From UBA4738 sp002413305 (GTDB taxonomy: Bacteria > Actinomycetota > UBA4738): 10,759 nucleotides of DNA. Positions 5,377 to 10,759 of this stretch are shown in pieces. The stretch is taken from NCBI GenBank assembly GCA_036847185.1, contig DAIUAM010000071.1:1-10759 (forward strand). Direction: 5' to 3'. How positions within the stretch are numbered: position 1 is the stretch's first letter; every line of letters begins with the position of its first letter. The notes beneath the pieces are model-generated. The model worked only from the letters and a program-made list of their open reading frames with translations. It did no database searches and was not told the DNA's origin. A program made the translations under genes and the position numbers.

Positions 5377-8353
5377 GCATCGCTCCCATCGCCACCTCGA
5401 AGGGCTCCTCGATCTTGGTGCGAAGGTCCATGTCCGGCTTGGCCTCCGGCTGGCCCTCCTCGGGCCACGCCTCGGCCGCCGTCGCCTCGGCCTCTTCCTG
5501 CGAATCCAGGGCGGCCCGCCGAGCGGCTATGGAACGGTCGAACGTCTCGGCCACCTTCCGCTGTTGCCCGATGCTCGGCAGCGGAGGGACCGGAAGCCGC
5601 AGCAGTTGCTCGGCGCTCTCCAGCCGGGTCCTGTTGCTCGTGCCCGTCGCCATGCCCTCCAGCAGTTCGCGAGCCGGGCGGCTTCGCAGTAGGAGTTGGA
5701 GGTACACGGGCGATGCTTCCGACGGGTTCTTGACCCGGTAGGCGAACATCTCCAGACTCATGACCATACCGTCTACATCCGCCCCGGCCACGGCGACAGA
5801 CCCCTTTACGGCGTCGATGCCGGAGACGACCAGATCGCCCGCACGGACAACCCAAAGCTCCCTCGGCGAGTAGCCGACGGTCTGGAGACCCTTGGGCCGG
5901 ATCGTCCCCGTGAGCCGGTTGATCTCGGCGAACGGGTATTCGCCCCGGCGGCTCGGTTCGGGGTGCTCCAGAGGCGCGGCTTCCAAGTAGCGCCCGAGCG
6001 TCGGGGGATCGCCGAACCGCTCCCGAAGCTCTCGGACTCGCTGGAGGTAACGGGCATTGAAGAAGTCCAGGCGGGACGAGCCGCCCTCATCGGCCGTGAC
6101 GTAGAAGGCCGTGCCGAACCCCGGTACGCCCTCGGCGGCCTGCTGAGCCTTCGACCTGTCCAGCCATCCCTCCTCGTACCGCGCCAGCACGGCGTCCCGC
6201 ACCGCCTGGAACAGTAGCCTGACCTGCGGCAGGTCATCGCCCACCCAGTCGCCGGTCGGGCCGTATCCCACCCGCTCGGCGTGGGCGTAGAAGATCGGCT
6301 CGGCGGGGGCCTTGCCGGGTTCCGGCTTCCGCACGAGGAAGATCACCGAGGTCTTGGCGTCGGTGTGGGCGAGGTACTGAAACGCTTGTCGCCCGAGACT
6401 GACGATGGCCTTGACGTAGAAACGGTCCCGGACGAACTCGCGGACCGGACCGTACTCGGGCGTGTTCAGTATCGCCTCGTCAACGACCACCGCCCCCCAA
6501 CCGCCGCGCCATTCGGGCTTCGCGCCCGCGTCCCGTACCGGTTTGAGGTAGTCGGCGATGGCTCCCAGGAACAGCGCCCCGCCCTTCATGGACTTGTTGA
6601 CCGGTTCCTGGACCGTCTGGCCGGATGCGATCAGCGCCCTGAGTTCGGCTGCACGGTCGGCGCGGCGGTCGCGGGTACGGCGGGCGGTCTGGAGCCGCCT
6701 CTGCGTTCCAGGTTCGGGCAGGGCCATTTCCAGGGCGTCGATCTCGGTCTCAGACTCGGCCAGCTTGCGCTCGACCTCCGCGAGCTTCTGCCCTTCGACG
6801 ACGCGCATCGGGATCACGCCGAGCCGAGCGAGCAGCACGGAACCGTCCGTTCCAAGACCGCCCCCGAGCGCCTTCCAATCCTCGACGGCGACGACGTGGC
6901 TCGTGTCCCCGAGGGGGGGATTGGTGAGCACTACATCCACCCGCCCGGATAGACCGTCGGGGAAGGGTGCAAACACCCCACGGTCCCCGAGCACGAGGCC
7001 GTTTGCCTCCCGGATGTTCGTTTTGCCGTCACCGTGGATGTACATGTTCATCTTCGCGATGGTCGCCACCCAGCTACCGATATCGGTCCCCAGTAGCCGC
7101 TCGGTCCTGATGGCCTTCTCGACTTGTGCGTTCTCCGCACCCTGGAGCATCAGGGCCATCGCCCGGATGAGGAACCGGGCGGTCCCGACCGCCGGATCGA
7201 GCACCACGTCCCTCGGCGTGAGGGGGACCGTCTCGGCCGCGAAGTTGACCACGGGTTGCGGAGTGAAGAACTGGCCGATCCGCGTATCCTTCTCGCCCCG
7301 GCGGGCTAGCGTTTCGAACACCGCTCCCAGCACGTCCACCCGACCGATGTGGAAGTCGTACCCGTCGAACACGGGCAGCAGCTTGTCCACGACGAAGGTA
7401 TCCCGGACCCGCTCGTGGAGAGGATGCTTCCCCCCCTTAGAGTCCCGCAGCAGCCCGGCCGCTAGGAGGTCGCCATCCTCCGCGATCTCGTGCAGCAACG
7501 CCTCCACCATGCGGTCCCCGTACCGGTTCTTGACTGCCTCGGGCTGGTCACGTCGCCACCGGTCGAACCCCTCGCCCGTGAACCGGTTGTATTTGCCCTC
7601 CAGGCGCTGCCGTCGCTCCTCGTAGAGCCGGACGAAGGTCAGGTAGATGAGGACGCGGTTCGCGTCGTCGCCCACGACGCCCCGGTCGCGCAGGTCGTCC
7701 TCGATCTTCTCCAGTTCCTTCTTCAGTCGCCGCTCCCGGTCAGCCGCGAATTCGGCGGCCTCTTCCTTCAGATCGACTTCGAGCTTGGCGTCCTCCGGGA
7801 AGATCGCCTGTTGCACGAGCAGCCGGGCCAGCGAGTCGTCCCCCGCCTCCTCCCATCGGGCGAACAGGTCCGCGAAGCGGGAGGCCGGATACAGCTCGGA
7901 GGGGGATTCGGCGAGACGGGTAAGCATCATCTCGGTGGCCTCGAAGTCGAGCGCCACGATGCGGCCTGTCCTGTCGTCTCGCTCCCGCCCTCGGTTCCAG
8001 AGATCACGGAACGTCGAGGACATCCGGGGAGAGGTCGCGGGCGAGACGTAGAGCACACCGTAGTCCGAGTAGCCGCCCGCCCGGATCGCCCGCATGAGAT
8101 GGTCCTTGACGGCGATGAACTCCCCGTCCGCCGAACTGGCCTTTCGCCGCGTGACCTCGACCAGGATCAGCCGCTCGTTCGGGCGGTCACGGACCTCGAT
8201 ATCGGCCTTGCCTCCCGGTGCGTGGCGGCCTCCGCTGTTCGTCCCGTTGTGGACGACTTCGCAGCCCCTCCCCTCCAGGGCGGCCCGGAGGTCTTCGGCC
8301 AGCACTTGCTCAAGCTCGGTGGATGCGTCAAGGTCGTCGTACTTGCTCGCCAC
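5351..8353 (-). CDS. Single-chain restriction-modification enzyme (nuclease + N6-adenine methylase + specificity domain)
   Basis: This 1000-residue protein joins three activities in the style of Type IIG/Type I-like RMS fusions. Residues 1-140 resemble a PD-(D/E)XK nuclease: GGKADIEV (Asp51) and LILVEVTRRK (Glu66). Residues 190-345 are helical, like HsdM N-terminal regions. The methylase core has GQFFTP (360-365), motif I DPAVGTARF (386-394) and motif IV NPPL (478-481). A coiled-coil-like insert covers about 520-575. Residues about 805-955 look like one half of a Type I specificity subunit, with a target-recognition segment and a closing LPSIGQQRKVAETFD helix. It would methylate adenine at, and cut near, an unknown site. 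Deviations stand out: NPPL instead of NPPF/Y, AVGTAR instead of ACGSGG, and Thr where the nuclease Lys is expected. The start is a GTG at 8353 with a leaderless-type promoter. It converges on the transposase gene. Confidence 0.88.
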   Translation of the reverse strand: MASKYDDLDASTELEQVLAEDLRAALEGRGCEVVHNGTNSGGRHAPGGKADIEVRDRPNERLILVEVTRRKASSADGEFIAVKDHLMRAIRAGGYSDYGVLYVSPATSPRMSSTFRDLWNRGRERDDRTGRIVALDFEATEMMLTRLAESPSELYPASRFADLFARWEEAGDDSLARLLVQQAIFPEDAKLEVDLKEEAAEFAADRERRLKKELEKIEDDLRDRGVVGDDANRVLIYLTFVRLYEERRQRLEGKYNRFTGEGFDRWRRDQPEAVKNRYGDRMVEALLHEIAEDGDLLAAGLLRDSKGGKHPLHERVRDTFVVDKLLPVFDGYDFHIGRVDVLGAVFETLARRGEKDTRIGQFFTPQPVVNFAAETVPLTPRDVVLDPAVGTARFLIRAMALMLQGAENAQVEKAIRTERLLGTDIGSWVATIAKMNMYIHGDGKTNIREANGLVLGDRGVFAPFPDGLSGRVDVVLTNPPLGDTSHVVAVEDWKALGGGLGTDGSVLLARLGVIPMRVVEGQKLAEVERKLAESETEIDALEMALPEPGTQRRLQTARRTRDRRADRAAELRALIASGQTVQEPVNKSMKGGALFLGAIADYLKPVRDAGAKPEWRGGWGAVVVDEAILNTPEYGPVREFVRDRFYVKAIVSLGRQAFQYLAHTDAKTSVIFLVRKPEPGKAPAEPIFYAHAERVGYGPTGDWVGDDLPQVRLLFQAVRDAVLARYEEGWLDRSKAQQAAEGVPGFGTAFYVTADEGGSSRLDFFNARYLQRVRELRERFGDPPTLGRYLEAAPLEHPEPSRRGEYPFAEINRLTGTIRPKGLQTVGYSPRELWVVRAGDLVVSGIDAVKGSVAVAGADVDGMVMSLEMFAYRVKNPSEASPVYLQLLLRSRPARELLEGMATGTSNRTRLESAEQLLRLPVPPLPSIGQQRKVAETFDRSIAARRAALDSQEEAEATAAEAWPEEGQPEAKPDMDLRTKIEEPFEVAMGAMLKPRKRRG

Positions 8354-8359
8354 GAGAGA

Positions 8360-8388
8360 AGCCTCTCATGGCCTCCGAAGGGCGTCAA
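8360..8388 (-). promoter_or_regulatory. Promoter of the R-M gene, probably leaderless
   Basis: On the minus strand a good -35 (TTGACG, 8383-8388) is followed after 17 bp by GAGGCT (8360-8365), and the GTG start comes six bases later. An AGAGG overlapping the -10 could also act as a ribosome site at 8-base spacing if transcription begins farther upstream. The spacing to the start codon matches that at the other end of the transposon. Confidence 0.45.
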
Positions 8389-8538
8389 GCCTTCTCGAAC
8401 GTCCGATTCGGTAGGGGTCAAACTCGCTGAGCCGGGCAAGTACAGGGCTCGGCGCGGAACGGTTCGGTGGACGGTCAGGGGATGACAACGCGAGCCGGTC
8501 GATCAGGAGCGAGCCCAACCGTCTGACCAGGGCTGACG

Positions 8539-8568
8539 CTGGCTGGGTTTGTCACCGCACACATCACC
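8539..8568 (-). repeat. Right terminal inverted repeat
   Basis: Reverse complement of the left terminal repeat, with 25 identical outer bases and 29 of 30 overall. It is followed immediately by the right CAATCTTC target copy. The 185 bp between it and the R-M start codon hold the R-M promoter and no other visible gene. Confidence 0.92.
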
Positions 8569-8576
8569 CAATCTTC
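8569..8576 (+). repeat. Target-site duplication, right copy
   Basis: CAATCTTC, identical to 3638-3645. The apparent repeat extends to 11 bp (ACCCAATCTTC), but the extra ACC at 8566-8568 is the end of the terminal repeat and matches by chance. Confidence 0.9.
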
Positions 8577-9065
8577 CGCCTCCACACCCCGCCGGAGCAG
8601 AATCCGATCCTGCTTCTTCGGCTGAGAGTTACAAACAGTTCCCGCGTTCTCTTCCGATATGAGAGAGCGACCGTAACGTTGTTTGACGCCTCCGGTCGAA
8701 CGGAGGATGGAGGGGTTCTGCTCCTGCCCTTTGCCGAGCAAGACCCGTTTCTGCCTGTATACGGGGCGCAGGTGGACGATGAGGAACGGGTCCTCGCTGG
8801 AGAACTGTTTCAGATGGAGGACGAAACCATTGTCTTGGAGCCTGGAGAGTCGGTTGATACGGAACTCGCCTTCCCACTCGAGAGGCAGCCGCTTGCCCTC
8901 CTGGCCATGCGGGCCCGGATTCAGGGCTATGAGCGCCGGGACCGTAAGAGGCCATGGGTCTGGAGCGGCTTCTACTATCTGGACCCGTCGCGGCTGACCA
9001 CTCAGTTGCCTGTGGGCCTCGCGGGGGGGATGATTAGGACCGACGAAAGCGGAGGACGGCTATGA
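8577..9065 (+). pseudogene. C-terminal part of the split membrane-anchored protein
   Basis: From 8577 the frame is open for 162 codons and directly continues the reading frame left at 3645. The joined product reads ...VGIDPIF then RLHTPPEQNPILLLRLRVTN, as expected for a strand leading into a beta-rich domain. Later parts include a VTLFDASG strand, LEPGESVDTELAFPLERQ, and WVWSGFYYLDPSR near the end. The TTG at 8679 is only an internal codon. With the promoter and start cut off 4.9 kb away, this half should be silent unless read from elsewhere. Its TGA (9063-9065) overlaps the ATG of the next small frame. The family is not recognised; the layout suggests an N-terminal membrane anchor with a soluble beta domain. 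Confidence 0.7.
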
Positions 9066-9250
9066 GGACGAACAAACTCTACGAAGACCGAAACCTGGAC
9101 CTGAGCAAGCTATGGAAGAGCGCTGGCCGTAAGCCTCCCGGCAGGATTCTCACGCTTCCGCCGGAGTCAAGCCCCGCCACCGGGGGCGTTCACCGGAGGA
9201 AAGCATCCCGACCCCTGACCGCTAGGACCAGCCCGACCAGTTCCCAGTAG
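9062..9250 (+). CDS. Small hypothetical protein overlapping the split gene's stop
   Basis: A 62-residue frame starts with an ATGA overlap at the end of the split membrane-protein gene, an arrangement typical of co-translated neighbours. The first 30 residues are charged and plausible (MRTNKLYEDRNLDLSKLWKS); the rest is Pro/Ser/Thr/Arg-rich and could be chance. Its last 61 bp lie antisense to the end of the minus-strand gene at 9190, so only one of the two may be full length. If real, the transposon has separated it from its promoter. No function can be assigned. Confidence 0.3.
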   Translation: MRTNKLYEDRNLDLSKLWKSAGRKPPGRILTLPPESSPATGGVHRRKASRPLTARTSPTSSQ

Positions 9251-9456
9251 ACATCGCTCTTCGCCCGCTCCCTGAGCATCATGCAGCAGTTCGCGTAGAT
9301 CTCCCACGCGCTCGGGTACCAGCCGAACTTGAGGAGCCAGACGGTCCCGTCCGGATGCCACGGGCACCGCTCAGCGCGAAGGATCCTTCGGACGTTGCGC
9401 TCGATGAACCAGCGGGGGAGTTCTTGTGCGGCCGGCTTCGGAAGCCAGGTATCCAT
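9190..9456 (-). CDS. Hypothetical 88-residue protein
   Basis: The ATG at 9454-9456 has a GAGG ribosome site 5 bases upstream. The product is compact and protein-like, rich in Trp and aromatic residues, with a basic N-terminal half (RWFIERNVRRILRAERCPW), an HPDGTVW turn, and a helical segment (WEIYANCCMMLRERAKSD). No signal peptide or long membrane segment is evident. I do not recognise the family. It is divergent from the gene at 9554, and the two share a 97-bp intergenic region containing a palindrome. Confidence 0.5.
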   Translation of the reverse strand: MDTWLPKPAAQELPRWFIERNVRRILRAERCPWHPDGTVWLLKFGWYPSAWEIYANCCMMLRERAKSDVYWELVGLVLAVRGRDAFLR

Positions 9457-9506
9457 CCGCGCCTCGAAGAGTCAGGCGGGAAGGATGAACGGAGGCTAGC
9501 GCACGG

Positions 9507-9521
9507 GTCGGACAGTCCGAC
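9507..9521. promoter_or_regulatory. Palindrome in the divergent promoter region
   Basis: GTCGGAC-A-GTCCGAC is a perfect inverted repeat with 7-bp arms around a single base. It lies between the divergent starts at 9456 and 9554, about 17 bp upstream of a TACGCT that could be the -10 of the rightward gene. It is placed as an operator would be, though short GC palindromes also occur by chance. Confidence 0.3.
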
Positions 9522-9553
9522 GCGCGACCCGGACGGATTACGCTACGCGACGC

Positions 9554-9793
9554 ATGGAACCGTCCGAGCGGCGCATCCGGAGGACCGTCCGCCGTCTGCC
9601 GGCTGGAGTTCGACGCGAGCTCCTCGAGCTGCTGGCCTCCTCGCCAGAGGTCCGCGCCGACGCTATCCGGCAACTCCACGAGCGATCCGAAACGGAGGAC
9701 TTGGCGGAGGTCCTGATCGACCTGGAGGCGGAGCCAATCCTGAGGCTCGGTGTCATGGATGCGCTGAAGGACTCGGCAACACGTGGGCGTTAG
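9554..9793 (+). CDS. Hypothetical 79-residue helical protein
   Basis: The product is highly charged, with Arg-rich and then Glu/Asp-rich amphipathic stretches (RRTVRRLPAGVRRELLELLA, then ADAIRQLHERSETEDLAEVL), consistent with a small all-helical protein that binds a protein or nucleic acid. No known domain is recognised. There is no Shine-Dalgarno before the ATG; TACGCT at 9539-9544 could act as the -10 of a short-leader transcript. It diverges from the 9190-9456 gene. Confidence 0.5.
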   Translation: MEPSERRIRRTVRRLPAGVRRELLELLASSPEVRADAIRQLHERSETEDLAEVLIDLEAEPILRLGVMDALKDSATRGR

Positions 9794-9950
9794 GGTCTCG
9801 CCGCCGATCCGTAAGCGACGCAACACCCGCGCCTCGTCCTGGTTCGAGGATGGGAAAGCAGGCAAGGCCAATTGAGCATTCGGCCTTGAGTCTGGACGCT
9901 CAGGACGCGTACCCTTCGTGCGTCGCCTGCGCCCTGCGAGGGGGGATACG

Positions 9951-10598
9951 ATGTCTGAAACGCCAGTGGGGCCGCCTACGCCCCCGGTTCCCGAGGAACC
10001 CGACGTGCCTGCTCCACCGCCTGTCGGTGCCGGACTGCCACCTCCACCTCCGCCACCAAAGGCGCCAGGGGCTCCTTTCATCAAGACGAGGTGGGGCTTC
10101 CTAGTTATTGGGCTTGTGGTGGGCGGCCTGATCGGAGGCGCCATCGGCTCATCGGCGGGTGGGAAGACATCCGGCGCCGCCCCAGTCACCGCCTCCTCAC
10201 CTAGCTCCAGTCCCTCGCCTTCACCGATTGAGACAACCCCCTTCTCTCCACCGGCACCCCTTCCGAGCCCCGACGCGCAATATCAACCGAGTTGCTCTTA
10301 CCTGCTCGGAGATTTCTCTTCGTTCACTTCTCACGGCTTCAGGTTCATTGCCGGAGCGGACATCACGAACGACGGCAATGTGGGTGTGGTTGTCAAGATC
10401 GTCGCGTCGTGGAAGCAATTGGGCAGCGCACCCATCACCATGACCAAGGTGGCGCGCATCCCCTACGGAGGGAGTCAGTCCGTCGAGTTCACGAAGGAAG
10501 TCGGCTCCGACAACATCGACAAGATTCAGGCCGTCCAGGGCGACGATTGCAGCGTCAAGGTCTCCGTCACTGATGTCTTCGGAGAGCCTCAAGGCTGA
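9951..10598 (+). CDS. Proline-rich single-pass membrane protein
   Basis: The 215-residue protein starts at the ATG at 9951, preceded by a GAGGGGGG purine run; an upstream in-frame start at 9918 would only add a leader of unlikely composition. Residues 1-45 are Pro-rich (runs such as PPPPPPP) and should be cytoplasmic. One transmembrane helix follows (WGFLVIGLVVGGLIGGAIG, about 48-67), then a Ser/Pro/Thr linker of about 45 residues. The last 100 residues are a probable beta-sandwich domain (ITNDGNVGVVVKIVASWKQL ... VKVSVTDVF) with a Cys at each end that could form a disulfide. This layout is common among actinobacterial cell-envelope proteins with FxLYD- or DUF4352-like outer domains. I cannot name the family. 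Confidence 0.8.
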   Translation: MSETPVGPPTPPVPEEPDVPAPPPVGAGLPPPPPPPKAPGAPFIKTRWGFLVIGLVVGGLIGGAIGSSAGGKTSGAAPVTASSPSSSPSPSPIETTPFSPPAPLPSPDAQYQPSCSYLLGDFSSFTSHGFRFIAGADITNDGNVGVVVKIVASWKQLGSAPITMTKVARIPYGGSQSVEFTKEVGSDNIDKIQAVQGDDCSVKVSVTDVFGEPQG

Positions 10599-10605
10599 AT
10601 TGGCG

Positions 10606-10759
10606 TTAGGCCCGCCACAAGGCCAGGTGCTCTCGAAGGAACATTGCCGGACGCCGTTGCACGCCGCGGGTCATTACCTCGGGCAAAGGGACGGCGCGCT
10701 CCTCGGCCGTCGTGGATTCTGCTCTCCTATGGGACCCGTCTGCCGGCGAGGGCAGGGTG
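10606..10759 (-). CDS. Possible C-terminus of a gene entering from the right edge
   Basis: On the minus strand one frame is open from the window edge to a TAA at 10606-10608. Its 50 residues have protein-like composition (TAEERAVPLPEVMTRGVQRR, then PAMFLREHLALWRA at the end). It would converge on the gene ending at 10598 with only 7 bp between stops. Fifty open codons in GC-rich DNA can occur by chance, so support is limited. Confidence 0.3.
   Translation of the reverse strand, partial: TLPSPADGSHRRAESTTAEERAVPLPEVMTRGVQRRPAMFLREHLALWRA

Larger units (their letters stand above)
3646..8568. mobile_element. 4.9-kb IS1595-type transposon carrying TA-like and R-M cargo
   Basis: The borders are set by terminal inverted repeats (3646-3675 and 8539-8568; first 25 bp identical, 29 of 30 overall, outer end GGTGATGTGTGC) and an exact flanking 8-bp duplication. 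The cargo order is PBECR-like gene, DUF2283 gene and transposase on the plus strand, then the R-M gene on the minus strand. An ordinary IS1595 member is much shorter and holds little besides the transposase; members with passenger genes are known as transporter IS elements. Excision with one target copy restores the interrupted host frame, which confirms the borders and suggests recent arrival. The only transposition gene is the DDE transposase; no resolvase or integrase is seen. Confidence 0.92.

Noticed and set aside
6558..7625. Plus-strand frame of 355 codons, and similar ones at 5696-6217, 6281-6952 and 7490-8485
   Set aside because: All lie antisense to the R-M gene, whose domains are clear; their Arg/Ser- or Gly/Arg-rich composition is that of shadow frames.
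8679..9065. Independent gene starting at TTG 8679
   Set aside because: The frame is open back to 8577 and matches the continuation of the gene cut at 3645, so TTG is internal.
9371..10189. Minus-strand frame of 272 codons
   Set aside because: It runs antisense through two better-supported genes and has low-complexity Gly/Pro/Arg composition.
1..10759. CRISPR array, tRNA or rRNA
   Set aside because: No regularly spaced repeats, cloverleaf-like segment or rRNA-like sequence was seen.

Overview
The window looks like a chromosomal stretch from a high-GC bacterium, most likely an uncultured member of the Actinomycetota. Pointers are the GC-rich codon use, GTG starts, -10-like hexamers six bases before start codons (leaderless style), an actinobacterial-type IS256 transposase and a secreted choice-of-anchor P-type protein. 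No rRNA, tRNA or lineage marker is present, so the phylum is inferred.

Layout. Positions 118-1600: a secreted, internally duplicated choice-of-anchor P-like protein (minus strand) with a strong terminator hairpin and a structured-looking 5' leader. 1650-2353: a 5'-truncated IS256-family element. 2353-3035: an XRE-type HTH plus SnoaL/NTF2-like gene, broken at its start by the IS256 end and by a one-base deletion. 3036-3471: decayed sequence without a secure gene. 3472-3645 and 8577-9065: the two halves of one membrane-anchored protein gene. 9062-10759: small hypothetical genes, a divergent promoter region with a palindrome, a proline-rich single-pass membrane protein, and possibly the end of a gene running in from the right.

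The centrepiece is a 4,923-bp transposon at 3646-8568 that splits that membrane-protein gene. It has near-perfect terminal inverted repeats (25 bp identical, 29 of 30 over the longer match) and an exact 8-bp target duplication, CAATCTTC, at 3638-3645 and 8569-8576. Removing the element and one target copy restores an uninterrupted 220-codon reading frame. Inside are four genes: a small protein resembling the PBECR/BECR nuclease-toxin fold, an overlapping DUF2283 protein (candidate antitoxin), an IS1595/ISXO2-type DDE transposase, and, convergent with the transposase and overlapping it by 26 bp, a 1000-aa single-chain restriction-modification protein (nuclease, N6-adenine methylase and one specificity domain).

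My reading is that this is a transporter IS of the IS1595 family whose cargo consists of two modules that could each punish loss of the element: a toxin-antitoxin-like pair and a self-contained R-M enzyme. Both passenger units begin close to a terminal repeat and read inward. The intact target duplication and the cleanly repairable host gene point to a recent insertion. The toxin-antitoxin and active-restriction roles are inferred from protein patterns. The R-M protein carries non-canonical motif residues that leave its activity open.
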